From: Pelagibacteraceae bacterium AG-365-D07
GTDB taxonomy: Bacteria > Pseudomonadota > Alphaproteobacteria > Pelagibacterales > Pelagibacteraceae
Assembly: GCA_003280005.1 (NCBI GenBank)
Contig: QCGH01000007.1
Location: forward strand, 1-53,323
Direction: 5' to 3'
Length of the DNA stretch: 53,323 bases
Every line of letters begins with the position of its first letter. The stretch's first letter is position 1. Positions 24,821-32,984 of this stretch are shown here, one piece after another. A program made the translations under genes and the position numbers. The notes under the pieces were generated by a model. The model made no database searches and had not been told where the DNA came from. It was given only the letters and a program-made list of their open reading frames with translations.

Positions 24821-25375
24821 TTACTTTGTATCTACAGACCCAATTATATTAAAGTTTTTATTTGCAATCACTATTTCACCTGAGGAAACCCCGATATTTA
24901 ACATTTCTGATATAACTACGTAATGAGTAACAAATATCAGGTTTTTATTTCCATCCCATTTTTTTATAAATTCTTTTAAATTCTCAATTTGCTGATCCTT
25001 AAATTTATAAAATTTCTCATCATAAAAAGAATTGAGTGCCTTAAAAGTATTATAATTTTTAAAAGCATATTTTGCTGTATCTTTGCACCTGCACCATTCG
25101 CTTGATAAAACTTTATCAATTGGAATATTGTTTTTTTTAAAAAATTCTCCAATTTTTTTTGATTGAATTATGCCACTTTCACTCAGGTTTCTTTGTGTCT
25201 TGCAGTCATTTAAATCTATATTATCTGGATCACCATTTCCTGGAGCAATAGCATGTCTTATAAAAATTATATTTCCTCCAAATTGTAATTTAGTGATTAA
25301 TTCATCATTAGAAAAAGTAGATGATGTAAAAATTATAGATAGAAAAAAAGATAATATTAAAATAATATATTTCAC
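24821..25375 (-). CDS. Exported histidine phosphatase family protein
   Basis: A 184-residue phosphoglycerate-mutase-fold protein with a signal peptide (about 1-22, hydrophobic ILILSFFLSIIFTSSTF). The catalytic RHA triplet is in IIFIRHAIAPG (about 38-48), NLSESGIIQSKKIGEFF follows, SSEWCRCKDTA supplies the second arginine, and FVTHYVVI gives the second histidine (about 150). Such periplasmic members hydrolyse phosphoesters or sugar phosphates. It starts with GTG and lies two bases from the divergent uracil-glycosylase ATG. Confidence 0.85.
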   Translation of the reverse strand: MKYIILILSFFLSIIFTSSTFSNDELITKLQFGGNIIFIRHAIAPGNGDPDNIDLNDCKTQRNLSESGIIQSKKIGEFFKKNNIPIDKVLSSEWCRCKDTAKYAFKNYNTFKALNSFYDEKFYKFKDQQIENLKEFIKKWDGNKNLIFVTHYVVISEMLNIGVSSGEIVIANKNFNIIGSVDTK

Positions 25376-25377
25376 AA

Positions 25378-26052
25378 ATGAATCTTAATCTAAATTCCTT
25401 AAATAACAAAATTATAAAGTGTAGAGCTTGTCCTAGGTTAATAAAATTCAGAAATAAAATAGTAAAAAATAAAAGAAAACAATTTAAAGATGAAGTTTAT
25501 TGGGGAAAACCAATAACTGGTTTTGGAGATCCAAACGGAAAAATTCTGTTTGTTGGATTAGCCCCAGCAGCGCATGGGGGCACAAGAACCGGAAGAGTTT
25601 TTACCGGTGATAAATCTTCTGATTTTCTTTACAAATGTTTATTTAATGCAAAAATTTCAAATCAAAGTACTTCAGAACATATTAATGATGGTTTAAAACT
25701 TAAAAATGCATTTATTACTCCAGCTCTAAAATGTGTCCCCCCTGAAGATAAACCTTTAAAAATTGAATTGGACAATTGTTCTAAATTTTTTAACAATGAG
25801 TTAAATATTTTAAAAAATTTGAAAGTAGTTGTAGCTTTAGGAAAAATTGCTTTTGATACATGCAAAATGTTCTATAGTGAAAAGTTCGAAATACCTAGTC
25901 ATGTTAAATTTGGACATGGGAAAACTTTTAAATTAATAAATGGAGTTAATTTAGTTGGATGTTATCACCCTAGTCCTAGGAATGTAAATACTGGCCGTAT
26001 CAATGAAAAAATGATGACGCAATTATTTCAAAAAATTAAAGGATTGAATTAA
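25378..26052 (+). CDS. Uracil-DNA glycosylase, family 5 (UdgB-like)
   Basis: A 224-residue DNA repair enzyme that removes uracil (and in this family also other deaminated bases). It carries the iron-sulfur cysteines in KCRACPRL (15, 18) and two more near residues 120 and 135, the GLAPAAHGGTRTGRVFTGD motif I (about 61-79) whose Ala-rich active site lacks the usual catalytic Asp, and GCYHPSPRNVNTGRI motif II (about 199-213). These are the UdgB signatures. The gene overlaps the ybgC stop by four bases at its 3' end. Confidence 0.92.
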   Translation: MNLNLNSLNNKIIKCRACPRLIKFRNKIVKNKRKQFKDEVYWGKPITGFGDPNGKILFVGLAPAAHGGTRTGRVFTGDKSSDFLYKCLFNAKISNQSTSEHINDGLKLKNAFITPALKCVPPEDKPLKIELDNCSKFFNNELNILKNLKVVVALGKIAFDTCKMFYSEKFEIPSHVKFGHGKTFKLINGVNLVGCYHPSPRNVNTGRINEKMMTQLFQKIKGLN

Positions 26053-26447
26053 TCTTCTAGTTTTTTCTTAAGATCTTCAGGTAATTTTGATGGTTTTCCA
26101 TTTTTATCAACTGAAACTAAATGTATATCTGCATCTGATATTATTTCGTGATCTCTTGAGATAATTTGTTTCATTATAAAAGAAGTTTTAGTGAATGATT
26201 TAATCTCGGAAATAATTTTTAACGAGTCCTCAAATTTAGCTGGTTTTTTATATTCAATATTACATGATTTGACAATCAGCAAAACCCCATATGTTTCTAA
26301 TAAAGAAGAATTGCTAAAACCCAGTGTATAAATAGCTTCCGATCTAGCGCGCTCTAAAAATTTTAAGTAATTTGCATAGTAAACCACGCCACCTGCATCA
26401 GTATCTTCATAGTAAACTTTAACAGTGAAATTAAATTTTTTTGCCAT
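26049..26447 (-). CDS. ybgC: YbgC-type acyl-CoA thioesterase
   Basis: A 132-residue hot-dog-fold thioesterase of the tol-pal-associated YbgC group. VYYEDTDAGGVVYYANYLKF (about 11-30) holds the catalytic aspartate (about 16-17) and the helix; ERARSEAIYTLG and the central strand IEYKKPAKFEDSLKI follow. Family members hydrolyse short acyl-CoA or acyl-ACP thioesters. tolQR-pal genes are not present here. Confidence 0.9.
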   Translation of the reverse strand: MAKKFNFTVKVYYEDTDAGGVVYYANYLKFLERARSEAIYTLGFSNSSLLETYGVLLIVKSCNIEYKKPAKFEDSLKIISEIKSFTKTSFIMKQIISRDHEIISDADIHLVSVDKNGKPSKLPEDLKKKLED

Positions 26448-26484
26448 AACTAATAATATTAATTATATTGAAATTTATTTTTAT

Positions 26485-26625
26485 ATGAAAGTTTTTATTA
26501 TTTGGCTGATTGGGGTGATATTATGGAACTTTGGTTACCCTACCGCTTCTCCTATAGAGGATGTGGTGGCTGCAGTAATATTATCCATTTTTAGCGTGTA
26601 TCTCAAAAAATTTATTAAAAATTGA
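26485..26625 (+). CDS. 46-residue hydrophobic miniprotein
   Basis: The open frame runs from 26425, but the likely start is the internal ATG at 26485, since residues before it overlap ybgC and look untranslated. The protein has two hydrophobic stretches (FIIWLIGVILWNFGY and VVAAVILSIFSVYLKK) joined by a short polar turn with SPIED. No known family. The composition and bounded position between two real genes make it plausible as a real small membrane gene. Confidence 0.6.
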   Translation: MKVFIIWLIGVILWNFGYPTASPIEDVVAAVILSIFSVYLKKFIKN

Positions 26626-27276
26626 TCAATCGGACGAAAAATAAATATTTTGAAAATAGGCAATAGAACTTAATTTTGAATTATCAGTATCGGCCATTAT
26701 GGCTAACCCATTTATTTCATCCAAATCTAGATCATGGAATTGTTTAAAATGTTCTTTTACGTTTACTTTTACTGTAACCCACTCATTGAGATTATCTTTT
26801 GTAGTGGCTAAAACAAAATCTATTGATTTTTTAGTATAAGGGCTTGGGTGTGAGGCATTTACATCTTCATTGCTTGAAAAAACATAGTTCATTGCTCTAT
26901 TTGATAAAGGTGTAGCGCCAGTTTTTTTTACAACAAATACTCTAGCTGCATAATCGTGCCCTTTCTTGCTCCTTTCATCGATGCCGCCAAGGTCTTTCTC
27001 AACTTTCCAGGTTATATTTAAGTATGGCGTTGTATTAAGATCTATTTTTATTTCTTTTCCAAGACCGGATGCAGCATTATCAGCTACAGCTTTTAAATAG
27101 TTTCCATTTTCGTTTGATCCTATAAAGTATTTAGTTTTTGCATCTGCACCTCTAACTTTTCTTACCTTTAAAGTACCAAGTTCTTCTTCTGTAAATTCAA
27201 AAACTTTAACTTCTTCGGCTACTACCGAGCTAGTTAGAATAAAGAATGAAATCAATAATTTGAAAATTTTTTTCAT
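26626..27276 (-). CDS. DUF3047-family exported protein
   Basis: A 216-residue protein with a signal peptide (about 1-20, LLISFFILTSSVVAEE). The mature part follows the DUF3047 pattern: LNITWKVEKDLGGIDERSKKGHDYAARVFVV (positions about 87-117), then NYVFSSN and EHFKQFHDLDLDEINGLAIMADTDNS near the end. The Trp and the DERSK-x-HDYAAR region are the family landmarks. Biochemical role unknown; probably periplasmic and possibly carbohydrate-binding-like by fold (inference). Confidence 0.82.
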   Translation of the reverse strand: MKKIFKLLISFFILTSSVVAEEVKVFEFTEEELGTLKVRKVRGADAKTKYFIGSNENGNYLKAVADNAASGLGKEIKIDLNTTPYLNITWKVEKDLGGIDERSKKGHDYAARVFVVKKTGATPLSNRAMNYVFSSNEDVNASHPSPYTKKSIDFVLATTKDNLNEWVTVKVNVKEHFKQFHDLDLDEINGLAIMADTDNSKLSSIAYFQNIYFSSD

Positions 27277-27358
27277 AATTTTATAAAAAAATTCTTAATA
27301 CATTATTTTGACAAAATTTAAACATTCAAAAATCATTTTTGATCAGTATATAATAAAT

Positions 27359-27496
27359 ATGAAGACAATTTCGATTTTTATACTCCTTATATATTGGTCA
27401 ATAATGATTTTAGCTCCCGTTATGTCTAAAGACATAAAATTTAGTAGGGCAAAAATTAGTCAAATCAAGATAGTTGAGCAAAAAGTACGTGGTTAG
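27359..27496 (+). CDS. 45-residue putative membrane/secreted miniprotein
   Basis: The open frame extends upstream to 27308, but the ATG at 27359 begins a signal-anchor-like sequence: FILLIYWSIMILAPV, then a basic tail ending KIVEQKVRG. The gene fills the divergent gap before the convergent SDR gene and touches its end. No family is recognised; the evidence is only hydrophobicity and position, so it could be non-coding. Confidence 0.35.
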   Translation: MKTISIFILLIYWSIMILAPVMSKDIKFSRAKISQIKIVEQKVRG

Positions 27497-28245
27497 TAGG
27501 TGGATCGACCGCCACTTATATCAAAAACAGCAGCAGTAGAGAATGTATTTTCCTCTGATGAAAGCCAACAAACTAAGGATGTAAATTCCTCAACTTCCAG
27601 AAATCTGCCTCTTGGGACTTTAGATAACATTCTTTGCACATGTTCTTTTGTCATTTGATCTAAAATACGTGTTTTTGCACCTGCGGGCGTAACAGTATTA
27701 ACAGCTATATTTTTATCAGCTAGCTCTTTACCTAATGATTTAGTTAATGCAATTATTCCGCCTTTCCCAGCGCTATATGCACTAGCGTTTGCATTGCCAT
27801 CTTTTCCAGCAACTGAAGCAACATTTACAATTCTACCATAGTTATTTTTAATCATATTAGGAACTATCGCTTTACAACAATTAAATGTTCCCATTAAATT
27901 TATTTCTACTACTTTTTTCCATAAATCAGTATCATACTCCCATAGGGTTGTTGTCGGACCAGTAATTCCCGCATTATTGATTAAAATATCTATATTATTT
28001 TTTTTTGTAATTTCATTTACGCAATCTTCAACCTCTTGGTAATTAGACACATCAACAATATTTGAGTTTAAATTTGGATTATTTAAATCTTTCAATGATT
28101 TTTCAGTCATCTTAGGATCAATATCCCAAATTATAACTTTAGCTCCAGAATTTAAAAATCTTTTAGCAATATCTAAACCAAATCCTTGAGCTCCACCCGT
28201 AATCACAGCTGTCTTATTCTTAAAATTAAATAAAATATTATCCAT
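27493..28245 (-). CDS. Short-chain dehydrogenase/reductase (SDR)
   Basis: A 250-residue classical SDR: cofactor loop TGGAQGFGLDIAKR (about 16-29), NNAG (about 87-90), VNVASVAG with catalytic Ser (about 142), SAYSAGKGG with Tyr-x3-Lys (about 155-159) and a KVPRGRFLEVEEF C-terminal. Acidic end of strand 2 (WDID) suggests NAD preference. It sits directly after an NCS1 permease gene and a TRAP transporter, so it probably oxidises something they import; substrate not readable. Confidence 0.88.
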   Translation of the reverse strand: MDNILFNFKNKTAVITGGAQGFGLDIAKRFLNSGAKVIIWDIDPKMTEKSLKDLNNPNLNSNIVDVSNYQEVEDCVNEITKKNNIDILINNAGITGPTTTLWEYDTDLWKKVVEINLMGTFNCCKAIVPNMIKNNYGRIVNVASVAGKDGNANASAYSAGKGGIIALTKSLGKELADKNIAVNTVTPAGAKTRILDQMTKEHVQRMLSKVPRGRFLEVEEFTSLVCWLSSEENTFSTAAVFDISGGRSTY

Positions 28246-29703
28246 CTATTCGCTCGCTAACAAATAATACGTGATGTAAGAAACAAAAGCACCTATTAAC
28301 CATGCAAAACTTTGTAAAAATCTCAAATCAACATTCCAAATAGTTGAGGCAGCAAAAATAAAGCCTATAATCATTGAATAGATACCTTTAACTTGCCATC
28401 CATTGCTGTAAAAATAAGTGCTGCTTTTTAAATCAGAAAATATATCTTTTGAGATATATTTTTTATTATTAATTAAATAGTAATCGGCGATAATTATTCC
28501 TGCTATTGGACCAAAAAAAGAACCTATAGTATCAATTATTGACAAAGCACCTGATTGGCTCAAAACAGGGAGCCATAATCCACCAAAAATTAAACCTAAT
28601 AAAATTATTATTAAGCCAGAACTAGATTTGTCCAAACTTTTGGGAAAAAAGTTTAATAATGAATTTTGTGTTGGAATATAGTTTGCAATTAAATTGGTAG
28701 ATCCTGATGCAGCTATTATGAAGAAAATTGCCACTATTGTTAAAAAGCTATTATCAATTTTTCCAATAATATCTGTTGGATTAGTTAATAATTGCTCAAC
28801 TTCTAAAAGTTGTTTTGCCATTACTATATCCGCACCCAAAACTATAAATATAGATGCAAAAGAAAAAATTATTAGATTAATCAATAAAGAAAAATTACCC
28901 TTTGAATATTCTGAGCTATTTTTTACATACCTAGAGAAATCTCCTATATTTAAAATCACAATTGAAAAAAAAGCAAACAATGTCCCAGTAATATTTATTA
29001 GAGCTAAAAGATTTTCTCTGGAAACAAAATTCTGAGATGAAACACTTAATTTAAATGCACTAATTATTTCTTTTGAATTTTCTCCAGCTAATACAATTAT
29101 AAATACTGTTAAACCTATATATACAATCCAGGCAGAGAAATTTATAATTAATCTGATAAAATTTTGTCCTTGTTTAAATAAATAAAATTGTAAAATTAAG
29201 GCTGTTATAAAACTAAACCAATCAATAAGATCCATACCCATCAAAAAAATAAGAAAGATATAACCTTCTAAGACTGTATCATTAATGTTAAAAACCAGTA
29301 TTCTAATTAAGTATCCAATTGATTTAGAAATAAAAAATGTTTGAACACCAAACATAAATAAACCGACAACACCTCTCAACATTCCTATATATCTTGCGCC
29401 ATTCAATCCAAATGAAACTCTTAGGATTACTGGAAATGGCAAACCATATTTTTGGGAAGGATTGCCTAACAAATTAGAAAAGATTGCTACTAAAACACCC
29501 GCTAAAATACATGATATAAAAACAATTAGAATATTTAAATCATAAACTAAATAAAGTGATGCTATTAACGAAAAACCTATCAAGCTTTGAATGTTATTCG
29601 CCCAAAAACAAAAAATATCTCCACTAGACCAATTTTTGTCGTTTGGATTAATACCAACGATATCCCAATTTGTAAGATTTATATTTGCTTTTTCTTGACT
29701 CAC
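28246..29703 (-). CDS. NCS1-family permease (uracil/allantoin/hydantoin/cytosine type)
   Basis: A 485-residue polytopic transporter with about twelve hydrophobic helices. Early features are NWSSGDIFCFWANNIQSLIG (about 24-43) and LGNPSQKYGLPFPVILRVSFG (two segments, about 74-94), both NCS1 signatures. A FFGPIAGIIIADYYLINNKKY run near residue 405 is another family motif. NCS1 proteins move nucleobases, allantoin, hydantoins or thiamine with H+ or Na+. Stop and start codons abut the SDR gene. Confidence 0.87.
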   Translation of the reverse strand: MSQEKANINLTNWDIVGINPNDKNWSSGDIFCFWANNIQSLIGFSLIASLYLVYDLNILIVFISCILAGVLVAIFSNLLGNPSQKYGLPFPVILRVSFGLNGARYIGMLRGVVGLFMFGVQTFFISKSIGYLIRILVFNINDTVLEGYIFLIFLMGMDLIDWFSFITALILQFYLFKQGQNFIRLIINFSAWIVYIGLTVFIIVLAGENSKEIISAFKLSVSSQNFVSRENLLALINITGTLFAFFSIVILNIGDFSRYVKNSSEYSKGNFSLLINLIIFSFASIFIVLGADIVMAKQLLEVEQLLTNPTDIIGKIDNSFLTIVAIFFIIAASGSTNLIANYIPTQNSLLNFFPKSLDKSSSGLIIILLGLIFGGLWLPVLSQSGALSIIDTIGSFFGPIAGIIIADYYLINNKKYISKDIFSDLKSSTYFYSNGWQVKGIYSMIIGFIFAASTIWNVDLRFLQSFAWLIGAFVSYITYYLLASE

Positions 29704-29725
29704 TTATCAGATAATAAACAATTAT

Positions 29726-31063
29726 TTACTGCTGTCCATACAACAGAGTTGGTAACCACAACACAATTTTTGGAAATATGATTATTATTATCAGTCCAAT
29801 TACCTGAAGAACCATAAATTGCATCATTCCAAGGTATATATCTTTTAAATCCCAGCTAGGAACAACGCCTTTTAAGAAATATGCTGAAAGTGCTACAGGT
29901 GGAGACAGCCAGGCGGTTTGTAAATTTACAGCTACTAAAATTGCAAACCAAGTTAAATTGAAACCTAATGCTTCAATCAGAGGTAAAATTATTGGAACAA
30001 TAATCATTACAATTGGCACCCATTCCAATGGCCAACCTAATAAAAAGATTACGATCATTACTATTGCAAGAATAAAGTATCTATTCATTTCCAATGAAAG
30101 GAGAAATTCAGTCAAAACCATCGGTGTTCCAAGTCTTGCAAATACCGCTCCAAAAAAGTTAGATGCTGCAACTAAAACCATTATTAAAGCTGTTATCTCT
30201 AAAGTTTTAACTAAGGCTTCCTGTAATTTTTTAAGTGTTAATTTTTTATAAGCCAGTGAAAGCAATAATGCACCCATAGCACCACATCCTGCAGCTTCTG
30301 TTGGAGTGGCAAAACCAAACAATATACTTCCAAGTGCAGCAAATACTAATGCAGCTGGTGGAACCAATCCTAAAAAGAATTCTACCCATACTTTACTCAT
30401 GCTTTCAGCTCTCATATCTACCGGTAATGGCGGTCCAAGTTTTGGATTCATCATGCATCTAACTGTTGTGTAGGCAGCATATAAACTTGCAAGTAAAACT
30501 CCAGGTAAAATAGCTGCCGCAAATAAATCTATGACAGGTATTTCCATTATAGGACCCATCACAACTAGCATAATACTTGGAGGAATTAAAATACCTAAAG
30601 TTCCACCAGCTGTAATAGTTCCTGCTGCAAGTCTTACATCATAACCAGATCGGTTCATTGATTTAGCTGCCATAATACCCAAGATTGTTACAGAAGCTCC
30701 TACAATACCTGTTGCGGCAGCGAAAATTACTGAAACAAATAATACCGCATAATATAAAGAACCTTTTACTCTTGCTAACATTAATTGGAATGCAGAAAAT
30801 AATCTTTCCATTAAACCCGCTTGTTCCATCATTATCCCCATAAACACAAACAGTGGTACGGCGGCGAGCGTTTGTTCGGTCATGACCATAGAAAACTGTA
30901 AGGTCATTAAGTAAAAAACTAATTTACCAAATCCTAAATAACCAAATACAAATCCCAAGAAAATTAAAGTAAATGATATTGGAAATCCAATAAATATAGA
31001 AAACAGCATTACTCCAATCAAAATGAAACCTAAAATTGCTGGATCAACTAAATGTGATATCAT
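29726..31063 (-). CDS. dctM: TRAP transporter large permease subunit (DctM)
   Basis: A 445-residue membrane protein with about twelve to fourteen hydrophobic spans, the ion-transporter-like subunit of a TRAP system. It shows FIGFPISFTLIFLGF, AAVPLFVFMGIMMEQAGL, and GASVTILGIMAAKSMNRSGYD (each split here), with TAGGTLGILIPPSIMLV (about 152-168) and FGFATPTEAAG typical of DctM. It overlaps the small-permease gene by four bases. Confidence 0.95.
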   Translation of the reverse strand: MISHLVDPAILGFILIGVMLFSIFIGFPISFTLIFLGFVFGYLGFGKLVFYLMTLQFSMVMTEQTLAAVPLFVFMGIMMEQAGLMERLFSAFQLMLARVKGSLYYAVLFVSVIFAAATGIVGASVTILGIMAAKSMNRSGYDVRLAAGTITAGGTLGILIPPSIMLVVMGPIMEIPVIDLFAAAILPGVLLASLYAAYTTVRCMMNPKLGPPLPVDMRAESMSKVWVEFFLGLVPPAALVFAALGSILFGFATPTEAAGCGAMGALLLSLAYKKLTLKKLQEALVKTLEITALIMVLVAASNFFGAVFARLGTPMVLTEFLLSLEMNRYFILAIVMIVIFLLGWPLEWVPIVMIIVPIILPLIEALGFNLTWFAILVAVNLQTAWLSPPVALSAYFLKGVVPSWDLKDIYLGMMQFMVLQVIGLIIIIIFPKIVLWLPTLLYGQQ

Positions 31064-31671
31064 TCTTTACCTGGCCATTTTCCTCTAGTCATTGCATAAT
31101 AGCTCTTTAGTAACTCTGAAATTCCTTGAATTAATAAAAATACAATACCAAACCATAAACAGGATTTAATCGGCCACATATATGGCATCCAAGTTGTGTC
31201 CATTCCTCTTTCTGATCTCATTATTGATTCTTGAACAAAGCCAGTCGTCATATAAAGAAAAACTATTAATCCTGGAAAGTAGAAAAGAATATATAATACA
31301 AAATCAATTAAACCCTGATTTTTAATTTTAAAATTTCTATACAAAAAATCTGCTCTGATATGAATTCCTTTTGATAAAGCATATCCGGCACCGAGCATAA
31401 ATAGTGCACCATAAAAAAATCTACTTATATCATATGCCCATATAGTTGGTGCTAAAAATAATTTTCTAGCGAGAACCTCATATGTCATTGCTAAAATTAA
31501 AGGAAATGTAATCCAACAAACTACATTACCTGTCCATTTGCTAAATTTATCTATATTTACTATTAAAGATGCCATCCATTTAGGCATATCATCTGGCATC
31601 TTTGATGAGTCACCTCGCCTTTCGGCTATCATTTCATCTGAAATATCTAATTTAGTAGGTTCCTCTGACAT
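31060..31671 (-). CDS. dctQ: TRAP transporter small permease subunit (DctQ)
   Basis: A 203-residue protein with a long hydrophilic N-terminus (about 1-45) and four hydrophobic helices, typical of the DctQ subunit. YEVLARKLFLAPTIWAYDIS and MLGAGYALSKGIHIRADFL are the family landmarks. The SKMPDDMPKW stretch at the N-terminus is unusually long and polar. It lies 73 bases after the binding-protein gene, across a strong hairpin. Confidence 0.92.
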   Translation of the reverse strand: MSEEPTKLDISDEMIAERRGDSSKMPDDMPKWMASLIVNIDKFSKWTGNVVCWITFPLILAMTYEVLARKLFLAPTIWAYDISRFFYGALFMLGAGYALSKGIHIRADFLYRNFKIKNQGLIDFVLYILFYFPGLIVFLYMTTGFVQESIMRSERGMDTTWMPYMWPIKSCLWFGIVFLLIQGISELLKSYYAMTRGKWPGKE

Positions 31672-31687
31672 ATGATTTAAAAAAAAT

Positions 31688-31712
31688 AAAGCGGACTTTA
31701 ATAGTCCGCTTT
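31688..31712 (-). terminator. Perfect hairpin between TRAP binding-protein and permease genes
   Basis: AAAGCGGACT (31688-31697) pairs perfectly with AGTCCGCTTT (31703-31712) around a TTAAT loop. On the minus strand it is followed by TATTTTTTT, so it is a good factor-independent terminator that lies after the binding protein and before dctQ. It should allow only partial read-through to dctQM. Confidence 0.85.
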
Positions 31713-31744
31713 ATTATAACTTTTTTTTTAACTTATGACTATTG

Positions 31745-32839
31745 TTACTTCAATGTCGCTGCGTGAGCCATTCCTAGCTTCGCATTAGACATTTGAGCGC
31801 CACTCCAGAAAGGAACTGCGATGTCAGCAAATTCTTTCATTGAAGTGTAAACTTTATTAAAGAATGCATTGTCCTTTGCATTTTTATTTAAAGTTGCTTT
31901 CGCTGCAGCCATATACTCAGTAAAGTAATCAGAAGGAGTATCTTCTAATTTTACCCCATGTTTTTCTGTAAGTTCTTTAAGAGCTTTTCCGTTTTCGTAA
32001 ATTCTATAGCTTAAAGATTTTGCTAAAGAGGCATTAGCTGCAACTTCTAAAGATTTTTTCTCATGATCAGTCAAAGAATTGTATAATTTACCTGTCATGT
32101 AGAAGTCAGCATTTACGACTACTTGGTGAAGACCTTGTAAATAGTAGTGTTTCAAAACTTTTTGGAAACCAAATACTAAGTCAGGTTTTGGACAGCACCA
32201 TTCAGCAGCATCAATAGTTCCTGCTTGTAAAGCTGGTAGAATATCTCCACCACCCATAGCAACTGATGCAATACCTATGTCTTTATAAGTTTGTCCTGGA
32301 ATTCCTGGAGGAGTTCTGAACTTGTACTTTCTAAAGTCAGCCATATCTTTAATTGGTTTTGGAAACCAACCTAAAGCCTCTGGACCAACTGGTTGAAGCA
32401 TAAATCCTTTAATGTCTCTTCCCATTTCTTTCCACAATTGATCGTATAACTCTTTACCACCACCGTATTGGAACCATGATAGGAAAGCTAAGTTATCAAT
32501 ACCTACTCCACCACCTGCTACCGGAGAACCGAATAACATAGCAGCTGGGTGATCACCTGACCAATAGTGAGTCCAAGCAAAACCGCAGTCGATCAAACCT
32601 TTGTCTACTGCATCAAGAGTTTCTTTAACTCCAACTACAGTACCCGCAGGCATAATTTCAAATTTTAAAGAACCATCAGTTAATGCAGTAACAGTATCAG
32701 TAAAGTCTTTTAACATTACTACTTCATCTGCTTTTGCACTTATCACAGTTTGGCACTTTAGTGTTTTTGCCGCGTTAGCATTAGATATAAATCCAAAAAC
32801 TAAAGTAACAGCAAATAACGCTGATAAGATTTTTTTCAT
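31745..32839 (-). CDS. dctP: TRAP transporter periplasmic binding protein (DctP; TakP-like)
   Basis: A 364-residue binding protein. A signal peptide spans about residues 1-23 (ending SNANA). KFRTPPGIPGQTY carries the conserved substrate Arg, and LPALQAGTIDAAEWCCPKPDLVFGF (about 205-229; the AAEW stretch and a CC pair) resembles the TakP/2-oxo-acid and lactate group. The cargo might be a 2-oxo or hydroxy acid, but that is inferred. It has its own strong site (GAGGGA) before ATG and is the most strongly placed gene of the operon, before the 31.7 kb hairpin. Confidence 0.92.
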   Translation of the reverse strand: MKKILSALFAVTLVFGFISNANAAKTLKCQTVISAKADEVVMLKDFTDTVTALTDGSLKFEIMPAGTVVGVKETLDAVDKGLIDCGFAWTHYWSGDHPAAMLFGSPVAGGGVGIDNLAFLSWFQYGGGKELYDQLWKEMGRDIKGFMLQPVGPEALGWFPKPIKDMADFRKYKFRTPPGIPGQTYKDIGIASVAMGGGDILPALQAGTIDAAEWCCPKPDLVFGFQKVLKHYYLQGLHQVVVNADFYMTGKLYNSLTDHEKKSLEVAANASLAKSLSYRIYENGKALKELTEKHGVKLEDTPSDYFTEYMAAAKATLNKNAKDNAFFNKVYTSMKEFADIAVPFWSGAQMSNAKLGMAHAATLK

Positions 32840-32984
32840 TATTATTTCCCTCTTATTAATTTAAATTAATGAACTGGCATCCTCTCAAAAAAATACTTTG
32901 ATTACAAGCGACAAATCATGCATATCTCAGAAATAAATAATATATTATGTTAATAAATTAAATTTAGTTTAGAACAATTCTACT

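Noticed and set aside
32855-32870. Perfect 16-bp palindrome ATTAATTTAAATTAAT before dctP
   Set aside because: Made only of A and T in a very AT-rich gap, close to the ribosome-binding site; a chance palindrome is likely without conservation data.
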